DNA from: a virus
Reading direction: 5' to 3' (one strand)
Length of the DNA stretch: 28,490 bases
Virus record (IMG/VR): IMGVR_UViG_3300025138_012327
Location: 1 to 28,490 of that record
This document shows, one piece after another, positions 7,180-15,827 of the stretch. The translations under genes and the position numbers were made by a program. Every line of letters begins with the position of its first letter. Position 1 is the stretch's first letter. Under the pieces are notes generated by a model. That model saw only the letters and a list, made by a program, of their open reading frames with translations. It ran no database searches and was not told the DNA's origin.

Positions 7180-8088
7180 ATGAAAAATCACGGATTATTA
7201 GTAGAAAAATATCGTCCTACAAATTTAGATAATTATGTAGGTAATGAAAACATCAAGAAATCAATATCAAATTATATTGGTCAGAATGATATTCAAAATT
7301 TGATATTTTATGGACCAGCTGGAACAGGTAAAACTACATTAGCAAAATTAATTGTTAAAAATATTGATTGTGACCATCTTTATATTAATGCTTCTGATGA
7401 GCGTGGTATTGAAACTATTAGGGATAAAGTTTCGGGTTTTGCATCTACTATGTCATTTAAACCTCTTAAAGTTATTATCCTGGATGAAGCAGATTTTCTT
7501 ACAATCCAAGCACAAGCATCATTAAGAAATGTTATTGAAACATTTTCTAGAACTACACGCTTTATCTTAACTTGTAATTTTATAGAACGTATTATAGACC
7601 CTTTACAGTCAAGATGTCAAACATTAAAAATTATACCACCTAGTAAAGTAGATGTTGTTAAACATTTACAAAAAATTGTTGTAAAAGAAAATATTAAATA
7701 CAAGACTGTAAATGATTTAGCAATAATAGTTAATAATAATTATCCTGATGTTCGTAAGATGCTTAATACTATACAGGTATCTACAACAGATAATGAATTA
7801 AATTTAGACACAACAGCATTAGTATCCTCTAATTACATGACAAAAGTATTAGAATGTTTAAAACAATCTAGTCCTAAATTTAATGAAATTAGACAAATAA
7901 TTGCAAATGCAAATGTAAAAGATTTTGAAGAATTTTATAGATTTTTATATGACAATTCCTCAGAATATGCAAATAATAAAGAAGGTATGGTTGCCTTCCA
8001 CATAAATGAATATTCATATCAATCTAATTTTAGGATAGATAAGGAAATAAATTGTATGGCTTTGATAAACCAATTAATTAAACTTTAA
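7180..8088 (+). CDS. 44: Clamp loader large subunit, AAA+ ATPase (T4 gp44-like)
   Basis: 302 residues (T4 gp44 has 319). The RFC-family opening LLVEKYRPTNLDNYVG at residues 6-21 is followed by Walker A GPAGTGKTTLA at 45-55, Walker B VIILDEAD at 98-105 and the arginine-finger SRC motif at 144-146. With gp62 it forms the ATP-driven complex that opens the sliding clamp and loads it on primer-template DNA. The conserved YRP box at the very N-terminus fixes the start at ATG 7180; the next Met is near residue 91. It is first in the unit containing gp62. Confidence 0.95.
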   Translation: MKNHGLLVEKYRPTNLDNYVGNENIKKSISNYIGQNDIQNLIFYGPAGTGKTTLAKLIVKNIDCDHLYINASDERGIETIRDKVSGFASTMSFKPLKVIILDEADFLTIQAQASLRNVIETFSRTTRFILTCNFIERIIDPLQSRCQTLKIIPPSKVDVVKHLQKIVVKENIKYKTVNDLAIIVNNNYPDVRKMLNTIQVSTTDNELNLDTTALVSSNYMTKVLECLKQSSPKFNEIRQIIANANVKDFEEFYRFLYDNSSEYANNKEGMVAFHINEYSYQSNFRIDKEINCMALINQLIKL

Positions 8089-8107
8089 ATAAATAAATAA
8101 TAAAAAA

Positions 8108-8350
8108 ATGAGTGAAAAACTACAACAACCTCAGGTAGACTTAAAAAGTACTACTGGATTTGAAGATGAAAATGGAAATAAAATTTTCCAACAAGGTTAT
8201 ATTCTTCGAAAAGTATCTAAATTTATAGCTGGAACAGATGAAGACGCAATAATGCCAATCCCAGTTTTTTTCGAACCAAAAACCGGAAAAATGGTAGCAT
8301 CTACATTACACCCAGATTTAAAAGAAGAATATAAGAATGACTGTATTTAA
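8108..8350 (+). CDS. Small phage protein of unknown function between clamp-loader genes
   Basis: 80 residues: MSEKLQQPQVDLKSTTGFED, then KIFQQGYILRKVSKFIAGTDEDA and PIPVFFEPKTGKMVASTLHPDL. No family recognised. It overlaps the gp62-like gene by 14 nt and lies 19 nt after the gp44-like gene, so it belongs to the clamp-loader unit. It looks like a small soluble beta-rich protein. A role at the replication fork would be a guess from position only. Confidence 0.7.
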   Translation: MSEKLQQPQVDLKSTTGFEDENGNKIFQQGYILRKVSKFIAGTDEDAIMPIPVFFEPKTGKMVASTLHPDLKEEYKNDCI

Positions 8351-8753
8351 TTGGTTAAATGAAATAACTGTTAAGAAATCTCCATCTACCCAATTTGAAA
8401 AAGAAGATTGGGATGGATGGAATTCTTATATGGTTCATAGATTTTTATCTATGAATAAAGGATATATTGACTTAGTTAATATAGCCCAAAAATTTCACCC
8501 AACCGATAAAAAAGGACTTTATAATTTTTATAAAGAACTAATTCCAAAAAAGAAAGTTTGGAATAAATATATTAAAAATCAAAATAAAAAAGACGTAAAA
8601 GAATTATCTAAGATAGTAGCTAATTATTTAGAAGTTGGATGTAATGAAGCTAGTTTGTATATTCCTATATTAGGAAAAGAAGGAACTAATGATATTTTAA
8701 GTGGGATAGGCTTAGAGAATAAAGAAATTAAAAAATTATTAAAAACAATATGA
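8337..8753 (+). CDS. 62: Clamp loader small subunit (T4 gp62-like)
   Basis: 138 residues, shorter than T4 gp62 (187) but in the range of marine T4-like phage homologues. The pattern NWLNEIT, then WNSYMVHRFLSMNKGYIDLV at about 26-45, then FYKELIPKKKVWNKYIKN is the arrangement I associate with gp62 of marine T4-like phages. It would be the single non-ATPase subunit that clamps the gp44 ring together. Position close behind gp44 supports the call. The sequence is strongly diverged from T4 itself, so confidence rests on pattern plus position. It ends by overlapping the next gene (ATGATAA). Confidence 0.7.
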   Translation: MTVFNWLNEITVKKSPSTQFEKEDWDGWNSYMVHRFLSMNKGYIDLVNIAQKFHPTDKKGLYNFYKELIPKKKVWNKYIKNQNKKDVKELSKIVANYLEVGCNEASLYIPILGKEGTNDILSGIGLENKEIKKLLKTI

Positions 8754-8983
8754 TAACACAAGTATATAATATGTTAAAATCATCTGCGGAAGCAGATAAA
8801 ACAAAAGCTTTACTAAGTTTAGAATTATTAACTAACCATGCTGCTGGTATTGGGGACCATTCAACAGGAGATTTTTATAAAAATGCTGAAGAAGCACTTA
8901 TAATGTTAGTTGATGCAGATGATAGGTTAGCTACATTAGAAAAATATTTTGCAAAACCATCAAAAGAAATAATTAATGAGTGA
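8750..8983 (+). CDS. Small conserved phage protein of unknown function
   Basis: 77 residues, predicted mostly helical. The central segment AGIGDHSTGDFYKNAEEALI, followed by DADDRLATLEKYF, looks conserved in type (I have the impression of similar proteins in marine phages), but no function is known to me. The start overlaps the gp62-like stop by ATGA and the end overlaps the DUF1599-like gene by 8 nt, so it is translated within the clamp-loader unit. Confidence 0.7.
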   Translation: MITQVYNMLKSSAEADKTKALLSLELLTNHAAGIGDHSTGDFYKNAEEALIMLVDADDRLATLEKYFAKPSKEIINE

Positions 8984-9470
8984 TATAATTAAAAAGTTCG
9001 AGGAACAACATGGTAATATGAGTGATAGAGAAATAATGAATGCCAAATATCCAAAAAATGAAAAACCAACATTTATCAATGATGGTAATCCTGTGCAAAA
9101 CAAAATGCTAGAAAGATCAGCTCCTCATTTGAATTCAACCACAGTAGAAATATTTGAACATGAATACCCAGAATTAGCAGAGGAATTTAAACAAATACAA
9201 AAAGAAATGTACAAAATGTTTGCAGCTAAGCATATGGATTATGGTTTAAATAATATTTCATTAGGTGGTGATTTAAACAATGCATCAGATAAAAAATTCT
9301 CACTTACAGGATTAGCCATTAGATTAACAGATAAAATTAGTCGTTTAAAAAATCTCTTACTTAATGGTAAAAATTTCGTTAAAGGAGAAGGTATGGAAGA
9401 TACATTTCTTGATATAGCTAATTATGGCATTATTGGTCTTTTAGTAGGACGAGATAAATGGAAAAAATAA
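8976..9470 (+). CDS. DUF1599-like protein, MazG-related nucleotide-modification domain
   Basis: 164 residues. The C-terminal half has the pattern of DUF1599 (also named nucleotide modification associated domain 1): AAKHMDYGLNNISLGGD, then LTGLAIRLTDKISRLKNLLL and EDTFLDIANYGIIGLLV. The RxxDKxxRL and EDTxxDxANYG motifs are the probable metal and nucleotide site. This family is an all-alpha relative of MazG and is often found near genes for modified DNA bases. The first 60 residues are a low-conservation leader. It is the second MazG-superfamily protein in the window (the other is at 136-633). Its substrate is unknown. Confidence 0.75.
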   Translation: MSDIIKKFEEQHGNMSDREIMNAKYPKNEKPTFINDGNPVQNKMLERSAPHLNSTTVEIFEHEYPELAEEFKQIQKEMYKMFAAKHMDYGLNNISLGGDLNNASDKKFSLTGLAIRLTDKISRLKNLLLNGKNFVKGEGMEDTFLDIANYGIIGLLVGRDKWKK

Positions 9471-9471
9471 A

Positions 9472-10428
9472 TTGGCAAAGAAAAAACTTCCTATAGTAGT
9501 AAGAGATATTAGGGAAAACCCTCCAACTCCCCTTAATTTTGCAATTGAGAAAAATATATCATACTCACAATTATCAATGTTTACTCAATGTCCTAAAAAA
9601 TGGGCATTACAGTATAGAGATGGTCATAAAATAAGTGAACAAAGTATTCATATGACTTTTGGAACAGCTTTACATGAGGTTTTACAACATTATTTAGATA
9701 TAATGTATGAAACAAGTGGAGCTGAAGCTGATAGAATTGATATTGAAGAATTATTTGAAGATACATTAAGAAAATGTTATGCTAATGATTATAAAAAAAA
9801 TAAGGGCAAGCATTTTTCATCACCTGAAGAGCTAAGAGAATTTTTTGAAGATGGTAAAGCTATTTTAAGTAACTTTAAAAAGAAAAAAGGTGGACATTTT
9901 AATAAAAAAGGATGGTATTTAGTAGGTTGTGAAGTGCCAATAGTTATTGCGCCTAATATGCGTATTAACCGCGTTAAATACATGGGTTATTTAGATATCG
10001 TAATGTACCATGAACCCACAAATACATTCAAGATAATCGACATAAAAACATCAACTAAGGGATGGGGTTCATATGCTAAAAAGGATGAATCTAAACAATT
10101 TCAGTTAGTGCTTTATAAATATTTCTTTAGTAAACAATATAATATACCAATTGAAAATATTGATATTGAATTTTTCATTGTTAGACGTAAAGTATATTTA
10201 GATGGTGAATATCCTCAAAAAAGAATACAAACATTTACTCCAGCCTCTGGAAAAAATAAAGTTAATAAAGCCACTAGAAATTTAGATGATTTTATAAATA
10301 AAGCTTTTAATTTGGATGGGACATATAAAGATACTATATTTGGGGCAAAACCAAGTAAATGGAATTGCACATTTTGCCCTTATAAAGAAAATATAGAGTT
10401 ATGCAATGCTGTTGGTAAGAATTTTTAA
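9472..10428 (+). CDS. PD-(D/E)XK nuclease, Cas4/RecB-like, probable iron-sulfur cluster
   Basis: 318 residues. The RecB/Cas4-like opening SYSQLSMFTQCPKKWALQY at about 30-48 is followed by FGTALHEVLQHYL (His 68). The catalytic core is MGYLDIVMYHEPTNTFKIID, then IKTS, then a QFQLVLYKYFF helix. Cysteine 40 and the C-terminal Cys 299, 302 and 311 (CX2CX8C) match the four-cysteine 4Fe-4S arrangement of Cas4/AddB nucleases. A DNA exonuclease for recombination or replication-end processing is likely. The start is TTG at 9472, 1 nt after the previous stop. The first in-frame ATG (residue 36) would cut away the conserved SxSQL segment, so TTG is preferred. Confidence 0.85.
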   Translation: MAKKKLPIVVRDIRENPPTPLNFAIEKNISYSQLSMFTQCPKKWALQYRDGHKISEQSIHMTFGTALHEVLQHYLDIMYETSGAEADRIDIEELFEDTLRKCYANDYKKNKGKHFSSPEELREFFEDGKAILSNFKKKKGGHFNKKGWYLVGCEVPIVIAPNMRINRVKYMGYLDIVMYHEPTNTFKIIDIKTSTKGWGSYAKKDESKQFQLVLYKYFFSKQYNIPIENIDIEFFIVRRKVYLDGEYPQKRIQTFTPASGKNKVNKATRNLDDFINKAFNLDGTYKDTIFGAKPSKWNCTFCPYKENIELCNAVGKNF

Positions 10429-10444
10429 TCTGCATATATGTATA
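10412..10444 (+). promoter_or_regulatory. Candidate Bacteroidota-type promoter for the sugar cassette
   Basis: TTGG at 10412-10415 (inside the end of the nuclease gene), exactly 19 nt, then TATATGTATA at 10435-10444. The -7 differs from the other copies by G for T at the sixth position and lacks the preceding TTCG/TTTG, so this is the weakest of the six. The predicted start is near 10446, 28 nt before the ribbon-helix-helix gene. Confidence 0.45.
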
Positions 10445-10473
10445 GACAAATATAACATTAAAAATAATTAATT

Positions 10474-10665
10474 ATGGCACAAAAAGAAATGACACTAACT
10501 AGTGTAAAAGTACAAAGTGGTTTGTTTGAAGATTTTAAAATTGAATGTGTAAAACGAAAGTTTAGTTTTCAAAAATTAGCAGATAGATCATTATTTTTAT
10601 ATTTAACTGATGAGGAATTTAGAAAAAAAATAAACTCACAAGTAAATATAGAATTAGAAAAATAA
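10474..10665 (+). CDS. Small ribbon-helix-helix DNA-binding protein
   Basis: 63 residues. MTLTSVKVQSGLFEDFKIEC at about 6-25 gives the single beta strand and first helix, and KFSFQKLADRSLFLYLTDEEF gives the second helix, the layout of Arc/MetJ-type ribbon-helix-helix regulators, which bind DNA as dimers through the strand. It is the first gene after the promoter candidate at 10412-10444 and heads the long sugar cassette, so it may repress its own unit. That role is inferred from position. No other domain is present. Confidence 0.6.
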   Translation: MAQKEMTLTSVKVQSGLFEDFKIECVKRKFSFQKLADRSLFLYLTDEEFRKKINSQVNIELEK

Positions 10666-10692
10666 ATATTAACATCAATAACAAGTTTTTAA

Positions 10693-12123
10693 ATGAAAGA
10701 AGGTTACATCAAAAAAGAAAATAGAAAAAAAATCTTACTCTTAACGGATGATATTAGGGTACATTCAGGAGTAGCTCAAATTGGTAGAGAGCTTGTAGAA
10801 AATACAGCTCATAGATACAACTGGGTACAATTAGCAGGAGCTATTAAACACCCAGAAACAGGGAAAATCCAAGATTTAAGTGAAGAGATTAACAAAAAAC
10901 GTAATATAAAAGACTCTTCAATTTTGTTATATCCTTGTGATGGGTATGGAGATGAAAAACTTATTAGATTAGTTATTGAAAGAGAAAAACCAGATGCAAT
11001 TCTTTTAATAACTGACCCTCGTTATTTTGAGTGGTTATTTAATATTGAAGACGAAATTAGGTCACAAATTCCAATTACATATTTAAATATTTGGGATGAT
11101 TTACCAGCTCCAATGTATAATCAAGAATTTTATGATTCATGTGATGGTTTATTTGGTATTTCTAAACAAACCAAAAATATTAATGAAATGGTTTTAGGAA
11201 GTAAAGCTAAAAATAAAGTAATTAAATATATTCCTCATGGGTTAGATCATAAAATATTTGCTCCCTTAGATAAAAATAATTCTGAATTATTAGACTTTAA
11301 AAGAATTTTCAAACCAAATAAAGAAACCAGTTTTACTTTATTATTTAATTCAAGAAATATTAGAAGAAAATGTATTCCTGATACTATTTTAGCATGGAAG
11401 TTATTTTTAGATACCTTATCAAAAAAAGAAAGAAACCAATGTCAATTAATTATGCATACCCAACCTGTGGACCAACATGGTACAGATCTTCCAGCAGTAA
11501 TTAATTTTTTATTCCCAGAAGAAGATCATAATATTATAATGTCTCATCAAAAACTGACAACCGAGCAGATGAATTTATTATATAATGTAGCTGATGGAGT
11601 AATATTATTATCATCTGCTGAAGGGTGGGGATTATCTCTTACAGAAGCTATGTTAACATCAACCCCTTTTATAGCTAATGTTACTGGAGGTATGCAAGAT
11701 CAAATGAGATTTGTAGATGAAAATGGGGATTGGTATACACCAAACCCAGATGTTCCATCAAATCATAAAAAAACATATACTAAATGTGGGGATTGGGCCT
11801 TACCTGTATATCCTTCAAATATTTCATTAGTTGGTTCTCCTAAAACACCTTACATTTATGATGATAGATGTAGTGCTGAAGATGCTGCTATAAAAATAAA
11901 AGAATTATATAGTATGGGAGATAAAGGAAGAAAATTAATTGGAAATAAAGGATTGAAATGGGCTTTAAGTGAAGAAGCAGGATTTACTGCTGAGGTAATG
12001 GCTAAAAGGTTTACTATTGCTTTAGAAGAAACATTAGAAAATTTTATTCCAAGGAAAAGATTTACTTTTACTAGTGATAGTAAAAAAAATGAAAAAGTTT
12101 TAAATCATAAATTAACATATTAA
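10693..12123 (+). CDS. Glycosyltransferase, GT4 type (GT-B fold)
   Basis: 476 residues. The N-terminal Rossmann half starts KILLLTDDIRVHSGVAQIGR, containing the sugar-acceptor-side loop. The C-terminal donor-binding half contains LLFNSRNIRRKC and the GT4 motif EGWGLSLTEAM at residues 310-320, whose Glu contacts the nucleotide sugar. It would move a sugar from an activated donor to an unknown acceptor with retention of configuration. It is followed after 1 nt by a second GT4 enzyme, so the pair may build consecutive linkages. No transmembrane segment is seen, so the enzyme is cytoplasmic. Donor and acceptor cannot be read from sequence. Confidence 0.88.
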   Translation: MKEGYIKKENRKKILLLTDDIRVHSGVAQIGRELVENTAHRYNWVQLAGAIKHPETGKIQDLSEEINKKRNIKDSSILLYPCDGYGDEKLIRLVIEREKPDAILLITDPRYFEWLFNIEDEIRSQIPITYLNIWDDLPAPMYNQEFYDSCDGLFGISKQTKNINEMVLGSKAKNKVIKYIPHGLDHKIFAPLDKNNSELLDFKRIFKPNKETSFTLLFNSRNIRRKCIPDTILAWKLFLDTLSKKERNQCQLIMHTQPVDQHGTDLPAVINFLFPEEDHNIIMSHQKLTTEQMNLLYNVADGVILLSSAEGWGLSLTEAMLTSTPFIANVTGGMQDQMRFVDENGDWYTPNPDVPSNHKKTYTKCGDWALPVYPSNISLVGSPKTPYIYDDRCSAEDAAIKIKELYSMGDKGRKLIGNKGLKWALSEEAGFTAEVMAKRFTIALEETLENFIPRKRFTFTSDSKKNEKVLNHKLTY

Positions 12124-12124
12124 T

Positions 12125-13420
12125 ATGAAAAATACATTTGTTGTAAGTTGTCCAATTGATACTTATAGTGGTTATGGAGCTAGAAGTAGAGATTTTGTAA
12201 AAGCACTAATTGAATCAAATAAATATGATGTACAAATTCTAGCTCAGAGATGGGGAAAATGTTCTGAAGGATTTATTAAAGATAATAAAGAATGGAAATT
12301 CTTATCAAAACATATAATTCCAAACTTAACAACTAAACCTGATTATTGGTGTCAAATTACAGTTCCTAATGAATTTCAATCTGTAGGATCATTTAATATA
12401 GGATTAACAGCTGGAATTGAAACTACTATATGTGATGGTAGTTGGATTGAAGGATGTAATAGAATGAATTTAATATTAACTTCTTCAAATCATTCTAAAA
12501 ATACTTTTTTAACATCTACTTTTTATAAAAATGGGGATGAAAAACAAGTAGTAGAATTAACAACTCCTATTGAAGTTTTAATGGAAGGTTTAAATTTAGA
12601 TGTTTATAAAATTACAAGTAAATTTATAAATAAAGATTTATACAACGAGGTAAATAGTATTCCTGAAGATTTTGCTTATCTGAATGTTGGGCATTGGATG
12701 CAGGGTGAGTTAGGAGAGGATAGAAAAAATATTGGTTTAACAATAAAAGCCTTTTATGAACTATTTAAAAATAGAAAAAACTCACCAGCATTAATTTTAA
12801 AAACATGCATTGTAAATGGGAGTATAATGGATAAAGCTGAAGTACTTAGAAGAATGAAAATTATTAGGGACTCAATTCAAGATGCTAAAACTCTTCCAAA
12901 AATATACTTATTACATGGTAGTTTTTCTGATTCTGAAATGAATGAATTATATAATCATCCTAAAGTAAAAGCAATGGTTAGTTTAACAAAAGGAGAAGGA
13001 TTTGGAAGACCTTTATTAGAATTTAGTTCTCTCGACAAACCCATTATAGCAACTAATTGGTCAGGACATATAGATTTTTTAAATGGGGAATATACATCTT
13101 TAATAGGAGGTGAATTAGCTCAAGTTCATAGTACAGCTGCAGTTAAAAATATGATTTTACCAGAATCACAATGGTTTAAACCTAAATTAGAAGATATTGG
13201 ATATGCTTTTAATAATGTGTGGGAAGATTATAATACTTGGGTCAAAAGATCTAAAAAACAAGGTAAATATTCAAGAGAAAATTATTCATATTTAGAAATG
13301 AAAAATCAAATTGAAAACATTTTTAATGAGCATCTTACAAAATTACCTAAAAAAATGGAATTAAATATTGGAGATATTAAGATGCCCAAAAAACCAAAAC
13401 CAACATTAAAAAAAGTATAA
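12125..13420 (+). CDS. Glycosyltransferase, GT4-like (GT-B fold)
   Basis: 431 residues. The start FVVSCPIDTYSGYGARSRDF gives the N-terminal glycine-rich loop. The C-terminal half has AMVSLTKGEGFGRPLLEFSS, with the GT4 Glu motif EGFGRPLLE at 291-299, and then KPIIATNWSGHIDFL. The basic, proline-rich C-terminus (KMPKKPKPTLKKV) is disordered in appearance. It is distinct from the preceding GT4 and is not a duplicate at the sequence level. It lies 1 nt after that gene and 1 nt before the zinc-ribbon gene. Confidence 0.85.
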   Translation: MKNTFVVSCPIDTYSGYGARSRDFVKALIESNKYDVQILAQRWGKCSEGFIKDNKEWKFLSKHIIPNLTTKPDYWCQITVPNEFQSVGSFNIGLTAGIETTICDGSWIEGCNRMNLILTSSNHSKNTFLTSTFYKNGDEKQVVELTTPIEVLMEGLNLDVYKITSKFINKDLYNEVNSIPEDFAYLNVGHWMQGELGEDRKNIGLTIKAFYELFKNRKNSPALILKTCIVNGSIMDKAEVLRRMKIIRDSIQDAKTLPKIYLLHGSFSDSEMNELYNHPKVKAMVSLTKGEGFGRPLLEFSSLDKPIIATNWSGHIDFLNGEYTSLIGGELAQVHSTAAVKNMILPESQWFKPKLEDIGYAFNNVWEDYNTWVKRSKKQGKYSRENYSYLEMKNQIENIFNEHLTKLPKKMELNIGDIKMPKKPKPTLKKV

Positions 13421-13421
13421 A

Positions 13422-13919
13422 ATGGTAGAACAAGATAAATTAATAAAATGTAATAGGTGTGGAGGAGATGCATGCTATCACCAAGAAATAAATGGTGTAG
13501 AATTATACTCATGTTATGGGTGTGGTTTTCAAACATCATCTGTAATGAAAAAAGATGAAAAATTTTTTGAAGAACAAATGGAAATACTTCCTGAATTATA
13601 TAAGGCTTTATTAGGAGAAGATGATGAAGGAATGATTTGGATGCCTCAAACAGTTAATCTACCTCAAAACGGAATGGTATTTGCGTCATCAGCTAAAGAT
13701 CATGGTGTTGAAAATGAAACACCTTCTCAAAATAATTATGAATGGGCGGCTGTAAAAGCAATTGAAATATCCGAAGAGGATAAAGAAAAATACCCAATCC
13801 CTCATAAAAAAGGAGAATATTATGAGTGGAGAATGGATATGACTACTGAAAAAAGATTTCCCCACAATGATTTTGTTGAAGCCTTAGATTACATAGGGGT
13901 ATTTGGAGAAGAAAAATAG
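13422..13919 (+). CDS. Zinc-ribbon protein of unknown function
   Basis: 165 residues. An N-terminal zinc ribbon is formed by KCNRCGG at about 9-15 and SCYGCGF at about 30-36 (two CxxC knuckles). The rest is acidic, with WMPQTVNLPQNGMVF near 73-87 and a C-terminal FVEALDYIGVFGEE. This two-part layout resembles a protein conserved among marine T4-like phages, but no activity is known to me. It sits between glycosyltransferase genes and starts 1 nt after the upstream stop. It might bind nucleic acid or protein through the ribbon. Confidence 0.7.
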   Translation: MVEQDKLIKCNRCGGDACYHQEINGVELYSCYGCGFQTSSVMKKDEKFFEEQMEILPELYKALLGEDDEGMIWMPQTVNLPQNGMVFASSAKDHGVENETPSQNNYEWAAVKAIEISEEDKEKYPIPHKKGEYYEWRMDMTTEKRFPHNDFVEALDYIGVFGEEK

Positions 13920-13922
13920 AGT

Positions 13923-14546
13923 ATGAGAATAAGTTATGCAATAACAGTATGTAATGAATTTGTAGAAATTCAAAAACTCATTCCTTTTTTACTTAAAAAT
14001 AAAAGAGTTGAGGATGAAATTGTTATACTTTATGATATCAATAATGGTCATGAAGGTGTAGAACAATTTTTAAGAGCTAAATCAATTAATGGTGAATTTG
14101 CTTGGATACCTGGTGAATTCGAAGGACATTTTGCTGATTGGAAAAATAAATTAACTTCATTTTGTAGTGGTGATTGGATATTTCAAATTGATGCTGATGA
14201 AATACCCCACAAAGATTTAATTGAATACTTACCAGAAATAATTTTAAGTAATATAGATAATGAAGTAATTAGAGTTCCAAGAGTTAATACTGTATATGGA
14301 TTAACTGAAGAATACTCTAAAAAATGGGGGTGGAGAGTTAATGAAAAAGGCTGGGTTAATTGGCCTGATTTTCAATGGAGAATTTGGAAAAATCATCCAA
14401 AAATTAAGTGGGTAAATAAAGTACATGAAGTACTAGAAGGTTATGATTTTTATTCTGATTTACATGAAGACGAAAGATTTTCACTTTATCACCCTAAAGA
14501 TATAGAAAGACAAGTAAAGCAGAACAAATATTATGAAAGTTTATAG
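13923..14546 (+). CDS. Glycosyltransferase, GT2-like (GT-A fold)
   Basis: 207 residues. The N-terminal strand ISYAITVCNEFVEIQKLIPF and the metal-binding DxD motif in FQIDADEIPHKDL (Asp 90, Asp 92) are typical of GT2 enzymes. Later WPDFQWRIWKNHPKIKWVNK, then VHE, provides the usual aromatic segment and His-Glu of the acceptor side. At 207 residues it is shorter than many GT2 enzymes and lacks membrane helices, so it is a cytosolic transferase. Its last 14 nt overlap the GT10-like gene. Donor sugar unknown. Confidence 0.82.
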   Translation: MRISYAITVCNEFVEIQKLIPFLLKNKRVEDEIVILYDINNGHEGVEQFLRAKSINGEFAWIPGEFEGHFADWKNKLTSFCSGDWIFQIDADEIPHKDLIEYLPEIILSNIDNEVIRVPRVNTVYGLTEEYSKKWGWRVNEKGWVNWPDFQWRIWKNHPKIKWVNKVHEVLEGYDFYSDLHEDERFSLYHPKDIERQVKQNKYYESL

Positions 14547-15432
14547 TAACTATCTACCTATTGAAAGATACGAACAATTTATTTTAAGTAAAAAAAAGTA
14601 TAAAAATATTCCTATTACAATATTTAATGACTATTTTACTAAAAATAATTGGAAAGAATTATCTGACAATCCAATTAATATTATAATACTAAATGAACCA
14701 AACCAACTATTTGGTCATCATTCTCAAATACAACAATATTACAATAACTATAATTTAATTTTAACTTGGGGTCAAGACGTAGTTGATAATTGTTCTAATG
14801 CAAAGTTATTTATTCATGGTGAAACCAATTTAGATAAAAATTATATTAATTCTTTTAACTCAAACCCAAAAAGAAAATTTGAAGTAACTTTTTTAAGTGG
14901 AGTATTAAAACTAATAGAAGGTCATAAATTAAGACATAAAATTTTAGATATAGAATCTAAAGTGAAAATTCCAAATAAATTTTGGAAAGTATTAGATGAT
15001 TTTAATCACGAAACTGGAAATAGACCAGGTTATAGAGACCCAGGGTGTGATGTAATTACTAAAGAAGGAACACCTATTGAGGGGGAAGGTAAAAAACAAG
15101 TATGGAATAGAAATTCTATGTTTCATATAGCAGTAGAAAATTCTAAAAATTTAAATTACTATACAGATAAAATTGTAGATTGCTTTGCAACCAAAACTAT
15201 TCCAATATATTGGGGTGCTCCTAATATAGAAGATTACTTTAATAAAGATGGTATAATTACTTTTAAAGATGAAAATGATTTAGTTGAAATATTAAATAAT
15301 TTAACAGAAAAAGATTATCAAAATAGATTGGAAGCTGTAGAAGAAAATCATATATTAGCGTTAGAAAATGGATTCTTTTTTCAAAGATTAGAAAATACTT
15401 TAGATCAAATTATAAAATTAAATAACTTATGA
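14533..15432 (+). CDS. GT10-like fucosyltransferase
   Basis: 299 residues. The C-terminal domain contains the alpha-1,3-fucosyltransferase signature: FHIAVENSKNLNYYTDKIVD at 197-216, then FATKTIPIYWGAPNIEDYF. In GT10 enzymes the EN...TEK and PIYWG segments bind GDP-fucose; here TDK replaces TEK. The N-terminal half is diverged and carries the acceptor side. The product would be a fucosyl (or related GDP-sugar) linkage on an unknown acceptor. A GDP-fucose-synthase-like gene at 19350-20255 in the same cassette fits this. Retargeting to another GDP-sugar is possible. Confidence 0.75.
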   Translation: MKVYSNYLPIERYEQFILSKKKYKNIPITIFNDYFTKNNWKELSDNPINIIILNEPNQLFGHHSQIQQYYNNYNLILTWGQDVVDNCSNAKLFIHGETNLDKNYINSFNSNPKRKFEVTFLSGVLKLIEGHKLRHKILDIESKVKIPNKFWKVLDDFNHETGNRPGYRDPGCDVITKEGTPIEGEGKKQVWNRNSMFHIAVENSKNLNYYTDKIVDCFATKTIPIYWGAPNIEDYFNKDGIITFKDENDLVEILNNLTEKDYQNRLEAVEENHILALENGFFFQRLENTLDQIIKLNNL

Positions 15433-15827
15433 GTAGAAAATATTTACCCACATTATCAGAATTAGTTGACAGACTTTCAATAGCTCAATTAAAAGAAGTA
15501 TTCATAACCGACCATAAAAATGAATATGCTCAAGAAATAAAAGATATAACCCATGATATAGATTTAATTTTAAATGATGAAAATATCAAATTAAGTGGTA
15601 AAGATATTAGAGCAATAGTTGTCCTTTCTCAAATGAATCTTCATATTTGGCATAATGAAACTAAGTATCGTGCTGGAACTGGTAATGGTAATTTAGGGTT
15701 AACCCATGGATTAAATGGTATTAGGAATACTGCTAAAAATATGATTCAAAAAAATAGTGGTGGGAGAAAAGATTACAAAATTGATTGCATAGCAGCAGAA
15801 TTTAAAGATTGGGAGATATCATGGTAA
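15429..15827 (+). CDS. Small conserved protein of unknown function in sugar cassette
   Basis: 132 residues, helical. YLPTLSELVDRLSIAQLKEV at 5-24 and MNLHIWHNETKYRAG, then GGRKDYKIDCIAAEF near the end are the readable landmarks. The ELVDRLSI...L pattern recalls DUF4254 proteins that occur in polysaccharide gene clusters, but I hold that only weakly. The start overlaps the GT10-like gene by 4 nt and its end overlaps the kinase-like gene by 7 nt. Its constant company with sugar genes suggests an accessory role there. Confidence 0.6.
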   Translation: MSRKYLPTLSELVDRLSIAQLKEVFITDHKNEYAQEIKDITHDIDLILNDENIKLSGKDIRAIVVLSQMNLHIWHNETKYRAGTGNGNLGLTHGLNGIRNTAKNMIQKNSGGRKDYKIDCIAAEFKDWEISW

